Source: a virus. Taken from it: a DNA stretch of 22,898 bases. A program made the position numbers and the translations under genes. Positions 1 to 6,173 of the stretch are shown here, piece by piece. The DNA lies in the IMG/VR virus record IMGVR_UViG_3300021365_000126, positions 1 to 22,898 of that record; one strand, written 5' to 3'. Positions within the stretch are counted from its first letter, which is position 1, and the number at the start of each line of letters is the position of its first letter. The notes under the pieces are model-generated. The model saw only the letters and a program-made list of their open reading frames with translations. It was not told the origin of the DNA and made no database searches.

Positions 1-9
1 GTTCGCACC

Positions 10-15
10 TATAAT
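10..15 (+). promoter_or_regulatory. possible -10 box upstream of the SET gene
   Basis: A perfect TATAAT stands 28 bases before the first start codon. The matching -35 would lie before the window begins, so this cannot be tied to the promoter family found elsewhere here. AAAGAG at 30-35 could serve as ribosome binding site for the start at 44. Confidence 0.3.
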
Positions 16-43
16 GTAGTAAACTTATTAAAGAGAAAAAGCA

Positions 44-454
44 ATGGACCTAATTCCTCCATCTAAATGTGTTATTTTAAAAACACAGTCAAAAGGCTGG
101 GGCGTTTTTGCTATTGAGCCTATAAAAGAAGGTGAAATAATAGAAGAATGCCCTGTAATAATTGTATACGATAGAAACGATACAAGATTAGACCTGCTGG
201 CTGATTATAGATTTAATTACCCTGCAGGCAGTGGAGCTGACGATTGGCAGTATCAAGTACTTCCAGCAGGTTTTGGTTGCATATATAATCATTCAGATAA
301 TAATAATGCGTACTGGACTAATCATCCTACTAAAGACTTGGTATTTGTTTATGTTGCGGCAAAAGATATACCACAGGGAACAGAAGTCTGTACGTACTAT
401 GGCCCCCAGAATTACTGGGATAGCTATGGTAGAGATAAAGTGGAGAAGCTATAA
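44..454 (+). CDS. SET-domain protein (lysine methyltransferase-like)
   Basis: A 136-residue protein that is essentially one SET domain. SET proteins move a methyl group from S-adenosylmethionine to lysine side chains. Seen: the N-terminal GWGVFA strand (18-23) in the usual place of the 'RGxGvfA' motif, the cofactor-side NHS (82-84) followed by an Asn-rich stretch, and a C-terminal G-T-E-V...YYG (112-120) that supplies the usual aromatic residues. No pre-SET or cysteine-rich post-SET region is present, so it is a minimal SET domain. Whether it is active, and on what substrate (phage protein, host ribosomal or histone-like protein), cannot be read from sequence. The next gene, the endolysin, starts on the last base of the stop codon (TAATG), implying co-translation. 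Confidence 0.8.
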   Translation: MDLIPPSKCVILKTQSKGWGVFAIEPIKEGEIIEECPVIIVYDRNDTRLDLLADYRFNYPAGSGADDWQYQVLPAGFGCIYNHSDNNNAYWTNHPTKDLVFVYVAAKDIPQGTEVCTYYGPQNYWDSYGRDKVEKL

Positions 455-900
455 TGAACAGAGAAGAAATTTTCGAGACACTAAAAGTCGACGAGGGAGT
501 CAAGTATGAAATATATGCAGACCATCTCGGTTATCACACCTTTGGTGTGGGACACTTGGTCACCAACGACGACCCTGAATGGGGTGAACCGTTCGGCACC
601 AAGATCTCCGAGGAGAGAGTATGGGAATGCTTCGAAAAAGACCTCGACACCTCAATCAGTGAGTGTCATGTGTTATACGGCAAAGGGGTCTTTGATGAAT
701 TTCCCGAGACCGTCAAGCAGGTCGTGGTTAATATGATGTTTAACATGGGCAGACCTAGGTTGTCTAAGTTCAAGAAATTCAATGCAGCACTCCTTGCTAA
801 TAATTGGAAGGAAGCAGCAGTTGAGGGACGCGACTCACGATGGCATAAGCAAGTAACGAACCGAGCAGAAAGGCTCATGGTACGTTTAGAGCAAATGTAA
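454..900 (+). CDS. endolysin, T4-lysozyme type (GH24 muramidase)
   Basis: A 148-residue lysozyme that cuts the glycan strands of peptidoglycan at the end of infection. The N-terminus aligns by eye with T4 lysozyme, with the catalytic triad at Glu14, Asp23 and Thr29 inside the 'DEG...Y.D..GY.T.GVGHL' pattern. The C-terminal half has the helical 'VVNMMFNMG' and 'SRWHKQVTNRAERLM' stretches typical of the family. There is no signal peptide, so release needs a holin, which is not obvious nearby. GGAGAAG (442-448) is a good ribosome binding site. Base composition differs from its neighbours: a hand count of 541-660 gives 63 G+C of 120, against 43 of 120 for 121-240 in the SET gene, suggesting recent acquisition. 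It is followed directly by the spanin pair. Confidence 0.93.
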   Translation: MNREEIFETLKVDEGVKYEIYADHLGYHTFGVGHLVTNDDPEWGEPFGTKISEERVWECFEKDLDTSISECHVLYGKGVFDEFPETVKQVVVNMMFNMGRPRLSKFKKFNAALLANNWKEAAVEGRDSRWHKQVTNRAERLMVRLEQM

Positions 901-1397
901 TGCCCTGGCTTATCCTAGTCTTCTTAATGGCTGCAGGAGGTGGATATGCGTATCATACTGCAACTGTCGCTAAACTGGAGAGTGCTGTTGTTCAGCTTGA
1001 AGCTAACAATCGTACTTTAAAAGAGAATCAAGTCCAGATGGAATTAGCAGTACAAACTGCACAAGCATCACTCAAAACTGCTGAAGATAACGCTAAGAAA
1101 TCAGAAGCCGCAATGTCAAGTCTCACCGCAAAAAATATGCAGCTACAAAGAGACAAAGATAATGCAATGAAGATATTCAAAGATCATAACCTCACGAGAC
1201 TTGCGAGAGCAAAACCTGGCATGATTGAGAAACGCGCGAATGCAAAAACTGCAAAAGTATTTAGGGAGCTAGAGAATGATACAAAAGAACTTATGGACGC
1301 TGATGACAGCGAGCCTGCTTCTTCAGGGGTGCCAGTGGCTTCCGAAGTTTCCGGCGGCTCCAATACCTCCGGAACCACAGATAATAACGGTAACTGA
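900..1397 (+). CDS. i-spanin (Rz-like inner-membrane subunit)
   Basis: A 165-residue protein with one N-terminal membrane segment (about residues 2-18, starting PWLILVFLMAAGG), then a long Ala/Lys/Glu-rich coiled coil (about 22-100) and a low-complexity Ser/Gly/Thr tail. This is the layout of an i-spanin: anchored in the inner membrane, reaching across the periplasm to an outer-membrane lipoprotein, and fusing the membranes after the endolysin has acted. Its start overlaps the endolysin stop (TAATG). The o-spanin gene begins inside it in another frame, which is strong contextual support. The low-complexity tail (about 135-165) is encoded by the overlap and may be shaped by the o-spanin frame. 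Confidence 0.8.
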   Translation: MPWLILVFLMAAGGGYAYHTATVAKLESAVVQLEANNRTLKENQVQMELAVQTAQASLKTAEDNAKKSEAAMSSLTAKNMQLQRDKDNAMKIFKDHNLTRLARAKPGMIEKRANAKTAKVFRELENDTKELMDADDSEPASSGVPVASEVSGGSNTSGTTDNNGN

Positions 1398-1701
1398 GAA
1401 AGTACCTCTTCGGATTTACCAGCCACCGTTACCTGCGGAGATTGATTTACTTGATGTAAACTTTTTCGTAATTACGGAGGAGAATCTTGATGAGCAAGTA
1501 AAAACTATCGAGAAGATGTTAGACGGGCAGTTTGTAGTGTTTGCCCTTACCCCCGACGGGTATGAGAAGATGGCAGAGAACTTTCAAGAAGTTCGTAGGT
1601 ACGTTAGACAACAAAAAGAGCTAATCATTTATTATAGAGAAGCAACCACGGAGTCTGAAGGTACTAGTGCTAAAGACTGGATGGAGAGTAATGAACCCTG
1701 A
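1276..1701 (+). CDS. o-spanin (Rz1-like outer-membrane lipoprotein)
   Basis: A 141-residue protein with a lipoprotein signal peptide. A short basic N-terminus and hydrophobic core end in the lipobox L16-Q17-G18 before Cys19, which would be lipidated and sent to the outer membrane. A proline-rich segment follows (about 23-34), as in Rz1 proteins. The start lies inside the i-spanin gene in the +1 frame with 122 bases of overlap, the known 'overlapped' Rz/Rz1 arrangement. GGGAG at 1264-1268 is the ribosome binding site. It is longer than lambda Rz1 and has a helical C-terminal half (about 70-135) that could pair with the i-spanin coiled coil. Confidence 0.8.
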   Translation: MIQKNLWTLMTASLLLQGCQWLPKFPAAPIPPEPQIITVTEKVPLRIYQPPLPAEIDLLDVNFFVITEENLDEQVKTIEKMLDGQFVVFALTPDGYEKMAENFQEVRRYVRQQKELIIYYREATTESEGTSAKDWMESNEP

Positions 1702-1894
1702 GATTATACCGGGCAGTGGGACTCATATAGTTAAATTTAAACATTGGAAAACAGGAGAAATTTTAGAGGTGAAAGGAGAAATCCCAACAACATTAAATAA
1801 TCCTAAATCTGATAGGATAGTAATATTAAACAGTAAAGGCTGGTACGAGGATATAATTAAAAATACTATTGTGAGCGTCTGTAGATGCCCATAG
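1691..1894 (+). CDS. small hypothetical protein (67 aa)
   Basis: I do not recognise this protein. An in-frame start exists further upstream at 1667, but the ATG at 1691 is preferred because it follows a purine-rich GGATGGAGAG and overlaps the o-spanin end by only 11 bases. The sequence looks like a small beta-rich domain (HIVKFKHWKTGEILEVKGEI, then DRIVILNSKGWYEDI) with no cysteine motif or membrane segment. It lies in a run of tiny overlapping genes between the lysis cassette and the MazG-like gene. Confidence 0.5.
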   Translation: MNPEIIPGSGTHIVKFKHWKTGEILEVKGEIPTTLNNPKSDRIVILNSKGWYEDIIKNTIVSVCRCP

Positions 1895-2064
1895 AGAAAT
1901 ATACAGTAGTATTTTATACAATATCCCACAAGCCTGAAGAAAGCGAGTATAATACGGACGAATACAGCAGAGCGCTCTATGTTGCAAATAGAAAAGCTGA
2001 AGAAGGATTCTTACCTGTATATATTGTAGACAACGAACTTGAAGAGGTAGTATTGGACGTATGA
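1885..2064 (+). CDS. small hypothetical protein (59 aa)
   Basis: An ATG-to-TGA frame of 60 codons that overlaps the previous gene by 10 bases and the next by 4 (ATGA). The translation begins MPIEKYTVVFYTISHK, has a charged middle (KPEESEYNTDEY), and ends in a strand-like PVYIVDNELEEVVLDV. The bounded frame and tight junctions on both sides are the main support. No function is recognised. It may be a small alpha/beta fold. Confidence 0.5.
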   Translation: MPIEKYTVVFYTISHKPEESEYNTDEYSRALYVANRKAEEGFLPVYIVDNELEEVVLDV

Positions 2065-2192
2065 GACAGACAGAATTAAATTTAGGTGCAGAACTAAAAT
2101 CTCCCTATAACGGAAAATTTTGGTGTTGGTACAGGCAGGAGTTTTTTACTTGGCCTGAATATATATCTTGGTTTAAAAATAAAGGACTTTGA
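2061..2192 (+). CDS. small hypothetical protein (43 aa)
   Basis: An aromatic-rich 43-residue frame (about ten Trp, Tyr and Phe residues, including FWCWYRQEFFTW) filling the space between its neighbours. It starts within the ATGA junction of the preceding frame, and its TGA stop shares a base with the ATG of the MazG-like gene (TGATG). These overlaps suggest a coupled translation unit. No function is recognised and the length gives little statistical support. Confidence 0.4.
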   Translation: MRQTELNLGAELKSPYNGKFWCWYRQEFFTWPEYISWFKNKGL

Positions 2193-2440
2193 TGGACTTG
2201 AGTAAGCTAAATAAATTAGTAATCACAATGGAAGAGTGTGGGGAATTGATTCGCGCCTGTTCAAAAGTAATGAGACACGGAGTAGATGATCCCAAATATC
2301 TACAAAACTTGCAGGAAGAAATGGCAGATGTAAAGGCTATGATAACGATTATTGGAAAAGCATATGATCTGGATCCTAGCAAAACAGAAGATTACGTGCA
2401 AAAAAGACTCACAAAAATGAGTACTCCAGGGTATGAATGA
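2192..2440 (+). CDS. MazG-like NTP pyrophosphohydrolase (all-alpha)
   Basis: An 82-residue all-helical protein. It carries the two acidic metal-binding helices of the all-alpha NTP pyrophosphohydrolase superfamily (MazG, HisE, dUTPase-2): EECGE at 14-18, and an EExxD-type EEMADV about 30 residues later. Members split nucleoside triphosphates to monophosphate and pyrophosphate. Phage versions are thought to clean nucleotide pools or tune host stress signalling. It is shorter than a full MazG and covers only the minimal catalytic bundle, which usually works as a dimer or tetramer. The ATG at 2192 is preferred over a TTG one codon upstream because it forms the TGATG overlap with the preceding stop. 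Confidence 0.7.
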   Translation: MDLSKLNKLVITMEECGELIRACSKVMRHGVDDPKYLQNLQEEMADVKAMITIIGKAYDLDPSKTEDYVQKRLTKMSTPGYE

Positions 2441-2442
2441 GT

Positions 2443-2480
2443 AAATAGTTCTTGACAAATATCTCTTTTTTAAGTATAAT
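2443..2480 (+). promoter_or_regulatory. promoter P1 (sigma70 consensus, AAATARTTC family)
   Basis: TTGACA (2452-2457), a 17-base spacer and TATAAT (2475-2480) match the sigma70 consensus at all twelve positions. The block AAATAGTTC stands directly before the -35 and recurs at five other promoters in the window. The ATG of the next gene is at 2487, where transcription itself should begin, so the mRNA is expected to be leaderless. Confidence 0.92.
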
Positions 2481-2486
2481 ACTCCC

Positions 2487-3074
2487 ATGAATATATTTGT
2501 ACTAGATGAAAATATCGATTTGTGTGCTCAATACCATATTGATGCGCACTCAGGTAAAATGCAGTTAGAGGCTGCACAAATGCTATGTACAAATCATTGG
2601 GTGGATAAGTATCTAGGTTATGTACCTAGAAAACTAACTTCGGAAGAGTGGGGTATACTTAAAGAAGCCAAGAAAAATACAGACAGGGACTTTCCCTATC
2701 TGCCTACTATGTACAACCACCCTTGTACTATCTGGGCTCGTGAGTCACAACAAAACTATGAATGGCTATTCTGCTATTCACACGCTCTCAACCAAGAACA
2801 TATATACAGAGGTGGAGCAAATCACAAATCTTTTTCAGAAGTTATCAGTAAACTGCCAGACATGGATCACTTACCTAGCACAGGGCTTACTCCCTTTGCG
2901 CAAGCTATGCCAGAAGAACTAAAAAGCAATAATGCAGTAGAGTCTTATCGTATGTTTTATATGAAAGATAAAGCAGCTATTGGTAAAGGTGCTAACTGGA
3001 AAGTTCGCGGTAAACCTTACTGGTGGAGCGAAGAGATAGCAGATTATGATAATAGAATATCAGGACAGAAATGA
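2487..3074 (+). CDS. conserved phage protein, NHPCTIWARES / GLTPFAQAMP family
   Basis: A 195-residue protein that I recall, without being able to search, as part of a family common in phages and lacking an agreed function. Landmarks are the N-terminal 'NIFVLDENIDLCAQYHIDAH' region followed by LEAAQMLC, the central NHPCTIWARES (about 77-87) with a following Tyr-Glu-Trp-Leu, and GLTPFAQAMP (about 133-142). Conserved His, Cys, Arg and Glu residues in these motifs suggest an enzyme or nucleic-acid-binding protein. I do not assign a reaction. The start is supported by the N-terminal motif beginning at once after the ATG. That ATG is only six bases after the -10 box of P1 and has no ribosome binding site. 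Confidence 0.8.
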   Translation: MNIFVLDENIDLCAQYHIDAHSGKMQLEAAQMLCTNHWVDKYLGYVPRKLTSEEWGILKEAKKNTDRDFPYLPTMYNHPCTIWARESQQNYEWLFCYSHALNQEHIYRGGANHKSFSEVISKLPDMDHLPSTGLTPFAQAMPEELKSNNAVESYRMFYMKDKAAIGKGANWKVRGKPYWWSEEIADYDNRISGQK

Positions 3075-3358
3075 AAAAGAATGTAATTGACTGGGCAGGA
3101 GAAGCTAGAGGAACGGCAGATGTTGTGTTTACTAGGCTTTGTAACTTAGAAAGAAGCCGTGTCAATACGGAGACAAACCTAAGTGATATATGGAACTCTA
3201 GGATGCTAAGTACTCTATACACTCATCATATGAGTGTAGAAGATTGTGTTATGTGCTTGGTATACAAAGCTGAGACCGAAGATAAAAAATTAGTAGATAT
3301 ACTAGAAGAAATATTAATAAATAGACGAGAAAAGGTGCTTAAAAATGACAATACGTGA
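3071..3358 (+). CDS. hypothetical protein (95 aa)
   Basis: A 95-residue soluble protein starting in an ATGA overlap with the preceding stop. It is mainly helical by composition, with a cysteine-containing helix around 57-66 (VEDCVMCLVYKAE) and a charged C-terminal helix (LVDILEEILINRREKVLK). The single CxxC is not enough to call a metal site. Its 3' end overlaps the next gene by 14 bases. No family is recognised. Confidence 0.6.
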   Translation: MKKNVIDWAGEARGTADVVFTRLCNLERSRVNTETNLSDIWNSRMLSTLYTHHMSVEDCVMCLVYKAETEDKKLVDILEEILINRREKVLKNDNT

Positions 3359-3551
3359 ATGTCTCACTAACGAAGCTATAGATAAGTTCATGCTCGAAGA
3401 ACTTGATAATGCTTTAGAGAACGCATTAGATCAAAAAGCCCCTAAACATTGGGAAGACGATTCTTTGATAAGATCACTTCATGTTGTAAGAGCATTTTAC
3501 AGTGTGCCAGGAACTTATATGGAAGGTGCATACGATGGATACGATGGCTAA
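3345..3551 (+). CDS. hypothetical protein (68 aa)
   Basis: A small acidic, helical protein (TIRECLTNEAIDKFMLEELDNALENALDQ) ending in a Gly/Tyr/Asp-rich tail (EGAYDGYDG). AAAGGTG at 3331-3337 provides a ribosome binding site eight bases before the start. It overlaps the gene on each side, as is usual in this segment. The acidic, possibly disordered tail overlaps the next start and may reflect the overlapping frame. Function unknown. Confidence 0.6.
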   Translation: MTIRECLTNEAIDKFMLEELDNALENALDQKAPKHWEDDSLIRSLHVVRAFYSVPGTYMEGAYDGYDG

Positions 3552-3927
3552 TCTGGAAGGTATTAAAGAAAAATTTCAAGATAGCACTATGTCTAAGGCT
3601 GGACGTCTTGCAATGGAGCTGAATGCTGAAAAGAAACGTCTCAAGCATGAGATGGAAGAACTACAAGCTCAAGTAGACGACATGACACCAGTCACACCTA
3701 CAGGTACTGTTGATAGCTATGTAAAGTGGGTGGCAACTATAACAGGAGTAGCTGGTGTATTTCTTATGAGTGCAGGCTTTGGAATTGAAGGAGAGTTCGC
3801 ATACCTTGTAGCAGCGTGTAGCTGGGTCTTTGTAGGCAGTGTTTGGAATGATAAAGCAATTATGATAGGCAGTGCCATAAGTGGTACCGCTGTATTAATG
3901 AATATATTAACCCAGTATGTATTGTAG
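3535..3927 (+). CDS. membrane protein with N-terminal coiled coil (holin candidate)
   Basis: A 130-residue protein. The start at 3535 is chosen over upstream 3502 because GGAAGGTG (3521-3528) precedes it at the right distance. Residues about 5-50 are charged and helical (AMELNAEKKRLKHEMEELQA), a likely coiled coil. The rest has two or three membrane segments (about 61-80, 85-103 and 108-130) with many Gly, Ala and Ser. A small protein with two or three membrane segments is compatible with a holin, and none is visible beside the endolysin. The long charged domain ahead of the membrane segments and the distance from the lysis genes are atypical, so this remains a suggestion. Confidence 0.6.
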   Translation: MDTMANLEGIKEKFQDSTMSKAGRLAMELNAEKKRLKHEMEELQAQVDDMTPVTPTGTVDSYVKWVATITGVAGVFLMSAGFGIEGEFAYLVAACSWVFVGSVWNDKAIMIGSAISGTAVLMNILTQYVL

Positions 3928-4057
3928 AAACTGTGGGGAGGATATGAGTGGAGATGGGTACACACTACCTTTCCATTGTATAAATGTTAGTGAAGAGGAC
4001 TGGTGGTATAGTCCACCAGATTCTGGGCCTTACTATTGCGACGGAGATGAAGAATGA
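3917..4057 (+). CDS. small Cys-rich protein, possible zinc ribbon (46 aa)
   Basis: An ATG-to-TGA frame of 47 codons overlapping the end of the membrane-protein gene by 11 bases. It starts MYCRNCGEDM, a CxxC knuckle, and ends near PPDSGPYYCDGDEE, with another Cys (and a His) in HCINV. CxxC plus two later cysteines could bind one zinc ion. I have a memory of similar short phage proteins with a CxxC start and a 'DSGPYYC' ending, but cannot confirm it. Likely a protein-protein or nucleic-acid-binding module; no specific role is assigned. Confidence 0.55.
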   Translation: MYCRNCGEDMSGDGYTLPFHCINVSEEDWWYSPPDSGPYYCDGDEE

Positions 4058-4063
4058 GTTAGT

Positions 4064-4333
4064 ATGGCAAAAAACAAACAAGAAGCATTAGCAGATTTAA
4101 ACAAGCGATATAATAAAACTTTATCGCTTTTACAAGATAAAAAGGAATCAAAGATGAAAGCAGTTGAAGGACGTACAGATAGTGTAAACATCGTATTCTG
4201 TGACAATGGAGTATATATTGAGTATGATGATAAAGATAACAATTGGAAGCATCACAAAAGAGTTTTTACTCAACTTGAAGATGCTCTAGAGGCCGTTAGT
4301 TGGCTATGGAAGCCTGAAGACGAGGAGTGCTAA
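4064..4333 (+). CDS. hypothetical protein (89 aa)
   Basis: A two-part protein: a basic N-terminal helix (KQEALADLNKRYNKTLSLLQ, about 5-35) and a compact beta-rich part (SVNIVFCDNGVYIEYDD, about 40-60) that ends with a helix and a Trp-rich tail (WLWKPEDEEC). No known domain is recognised. The stop shares a base with the thyX start (TAATG), and the coding end supplies thyX's ribosome binding site, so the two are translationally coupled. Confidence 0.6.
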   Translation: MAKNKQEALADLNKRYNKTLSLLQDKKESKMKAVEGRTDSVNIVFCDNGVYIEYDDKDNNWKHHKRVFTQLEDALEAVSWLWKPEDEEC

Positions 4334-5013
4334 TGACAACCGAAGTTAAGTTAGTAGGCATGACTATGCCGAGCGCAATTACAGGGTGTCATACAGCAAA
4401 CGATCTTATAGCTTATGCAGCTCGTGTAAGCAACCCTGAAAATCAAAATAACACAAAAACTTCTTCTAAGCTTTTACGTTATTTGATTAAGGAAGGTCAC
4501 TGGTCCCCGTTTGAGATGGTATCAGTAACTATGGAAATTAAGACAACCCGAGACATTTCTCGACAAATAATTCGCCATAGATCTTTCTCTTTTCAAGAGT
4601 TCTCACAGCGTTATGCTGTTAGTGAGAAATTTAGTGTAACTAGAGAAGCAAGAAAACAGCACCCTACAAATCGTCAGCTAAGTATGCAAGACGAAGATCC
4701 TGTAAAACAGAAAAAAGCTCAAGAAATTTTTAGTGAAATGCAGGCAGAAGTTGCAAGAGTAGCAAAAGATCATTATGAAATGGCATTAAATAGCGGTATT
4801 GCAAAAGAACAAGCCAGAGCTTTATTGCCAGAGGGACTCACTCAAACTACCCTATATATGGCAGGAACTCTAAGAAGTTGGGTTCATTTTTGCGAGCTGA
4901 GGCGGGGTCATGGCACACAAAAAGAACACATGGAAGTAGCAGATCAGTGCTGGGATATTCTTGGTGTACATTTTGCTGACGTTGTAAAAGCTATGGAAGA
5001 AGTAAGTGAGTAA
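4333..5013 (+). CDS. thyX: flavin-dependent thymidylate synthase
   Basis: A 226-residue ThyX, which methylates dUMP to dTMP using FAD, NADPH and methylene-tetrahydrofolate, supplying thymidine for phage replication. The signature RHRxxSxxxxSxRY is intact (RHRSFSFQEFSQRY, 81-94). Upstream GHWSPFEM (about 55-62) and downstream RSWVHFCELR also match family landmarks. Length is normal for the family. The ATG at 4333 is chosen over a GTG at 4327 because GAGGAG (4322-4327) sits five bases ahead of it and it forms TAATG with the previous stop. Confidence 0.96.
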   Translation: MTTEVKLVGMTMPSAITGCHTANDLIAYAARVSNPENQNNTKTSSKLLRYLIKEGHWSPFEMVSVTMEIKTTRDISRQIIRHRSFSFQEFSQRYAVSEKFSVTREARKQHPTNRQLSMQDEDPVKQKKAQEIFSEMQAEVARVAKDHYEMALNSGIAKEQARALLPEGLTQTTLYMAGTLRSWVHFCELRRGHGTQKEHMEVADQCWDILGVHFADVVKAMEEVSE

Positions 5014-5197
5014 TTTAATTATTATATCACAATTCTGGGAGCAGGATAGACGGGCAGTAGTATATAAATCTATTTTAAAACCGGACTATTATGTATCTTT
5101 ATTTCAAAATGATGAGCTATCAGCAGAAGTACAGTGCCATAATAAAGGCATGAATTATGCTGAAGATATTGCAGAAAATTGGGTAACAAGGAGCTAA
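5006..5197 (+). CDS. small conserved phage protein, YAEDIAENWV family (63 aa)
   Basis: It starts with GTG inside the last codons of thyX (8-base overlap). The pattern, a strand-rich body (VVYKSILKPDYYVSLFQNDE) ending in NYAEDIAENWV, is one I recall from short phage proteins, often near nucleotide-metabolism genes. No catalytic motif is visible. The fold is likely a small antiparallel sheet with a C-terminal helix. Function unknown. Confidence 0.65.
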   Translation: MSNLIIISQFWEQDRRAVVYKSILKPDYYVSLFQNDELSAEVQCHNKGMNYAEDIAENWVTRS

Positions 5198-5198
5198 T

Positions 5199-5897
5199 AT
5201 GGTAAGAGGAATTAAGAGAAGAGATTATGAAAAACTTTCGTCGTCTAATATAAGGCATGTTATATCGCTTCTCGAAGATGAAATTAAACCTATATCAAAA
5301 AAAGAAGCATGTTCTATTTTAAATATCGCATATAATACTACTAGACTTAGTAAGATTATTGATGACTTTAAAGACACACTAGAATTTGTTTCTAGAAGGA
5401 AAGCTCAGAACAAGGGAAAGGCAGCAACGCGTGGTGAGATACAACAAGTAATAACGGAGTATCTACAGGGAGACAACATATCAACTATAGCAAAAAGTTT
5501 ATATAGGTCTACTGGTTTTGTAAAATCTATAATTACAAAAGCTGGAGTACCTCAAGTAGATAAGTCTACTTATTGCTACCTCCCGGATGAATGCGTTGCT
5601 GAAACTTTCTATACAGGACAAAGAGTATGGTCTGCTAAATATCAAGCACCCGCAATCATAAAAGATGAAATAAGTGTGGATTATCAAGCAGAAAAAGAAG
5701 GATATAACGATACTAACTACGAGAAGAAATACTTCTCTAAGTGCTATGCAATTTATGTATTTCAAGAGATCAAACAGGAAGTGCAAGAATTTTTTATAGG
5801 AACCTCTACCGGAGGTTTCAATGGGTATTCTCTAGCTTGTGAGTTAGGTAGCTTGGAACATTTAAAAGAGTATGGTGTGGATTTAACTAAACTATGA
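5199..5897 (+). CDS. helix-turn-helix DNA-binding protein
   Basis: A 232-residue protein with two apparent HTH segments in its first half. One is at about 30-58 (PISKKEACSILNIAYNTTRL...); the second is at about 90-120 (QGDNISTIAKSLYRSTGFVK, then ITKAGV). The second resembles modules in the proteins at 6223 and 9208. The C-terminal half (about 130-232) is a separate Tyr/Phe/Cys-containing domain with no recognised family. A DNA-binding or regulatory role is inferred from the HTHs. AAGGAG at 5188-5193 is a strong ribosome binding site. Arginine codons are mostly AGA, unlike the gene at 9208, so it is probably not a very abundant protein. Confidence 0.7.
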   Translation: MVRGIKRRDYEKLSSSNIRHVISLLEDEIKPISKKEACSILNIAYNTTRLSKIIDDFKDTLEFVSRRKAQNKGKAATRGEIQQVITEYLQGDNISTIAKSLYRSTGFVKSIITKAGVPQVDKSTYCYLPDECVAETFYTGQRVWSAKYQAPAIIKDEISVDYQAEKEGYNDTNYEKKYFSKCYAIYVFQEIKQEVQEFFIGTSTGGFNGYSLACELGSLEHLKEYGVDLTKL

Positions 5898-6082
5898 GAG
5901 ATTATAGAGCGTGGCAAAGAGCACAAACAGAGTTAAATGCAGATGGCAATGAAGATAGAGGTAGAGAAGGTGAAGACGAAGCTGATACAAAAGCTCCGGG
6001 ACATTTTAATAGTCGTAAGTTATCAGACGAAGAGTGGATCGAAATCCTTCAAGCTCTTAATGTCGAAGCTACTAAAGACTAG
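5894..6082 (+). CDS. small acidic hypothetical protein (62 aa)
   Basis: It starts in an ATGA overlap with the previous gene. The middle is very acidic and probably disordered (DGNEDRGREGEDEADTKA). The C-terminus is a likely helix (RKLSDEEWIEILQALNVEA) that might be a docking segment. No family is recognised. It closes the transcription unit that began at P1, apart from a possible tiny membrane peptide that overlaps it. Confidence 0.55.
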   Translation: MRDYRAWQRAQTELNADGNEDRGREGEDEADTKAPGHFNSRKLSDEEWIEILQALNVEATKD

Positions 6083-6173
6083 TATTGTATTTTTCCTGCT
6101 AAGTAGCTTTTCCCTACTAGAAAAAGCAGCTAATTTAAAAGGAAAATACCTCCTTTGGAAAAATAATTCTTGA
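6060..6173 (+). CDS. possible 37-aa membrane or secreted peptide
   Basis: An ATG frame overlapping the previous gene by 23 bases and ending with the TGA inside the -35 box of P2. It reads MSKLLKTSIVFFLLSSFSLL and then a basic tail (EKAANLKGKYLLWKNN): short basic N-terminus, hydrophobic core, like a membrane peptide or signal sequence. There is no clear ribosome binding site, and the same frame stays open upstream through the previous gene. Support is weak. The main reason to list it is that it fills an otherwise empty stretch. Confidence 0.28.
   Translation: MSKLLKTSIVFFLLSSFSLLEKAANLKGKYLLWKNNS

Noticed and set aside
666-878. Open frames on the minus strand here and at other places (for example 1184-1426, 5499-5786, 6279-6647, 14809-15081)
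   Set aside because: All lie opposite strongly supported + strand genes, lack ribosome binding sites or recognisable motifs, and have skewed composition expected of antisense frames.
6096-6129. Compound hairpin (CTGCT/AGCAG outer, AGTAG/CTACT inner) as a terminator before P2
   Set aside because: The internal loop is asymmetric, the arms are short and no T run follows; it is probably chance in AT-rich sequence.
5937-6173. 78-residue reading of the frame that ends at 6173
   Set aside because: Most of it overlaps the supported gene at 5894-6082; only the last 37 codons, from 6060, have any independent interest.
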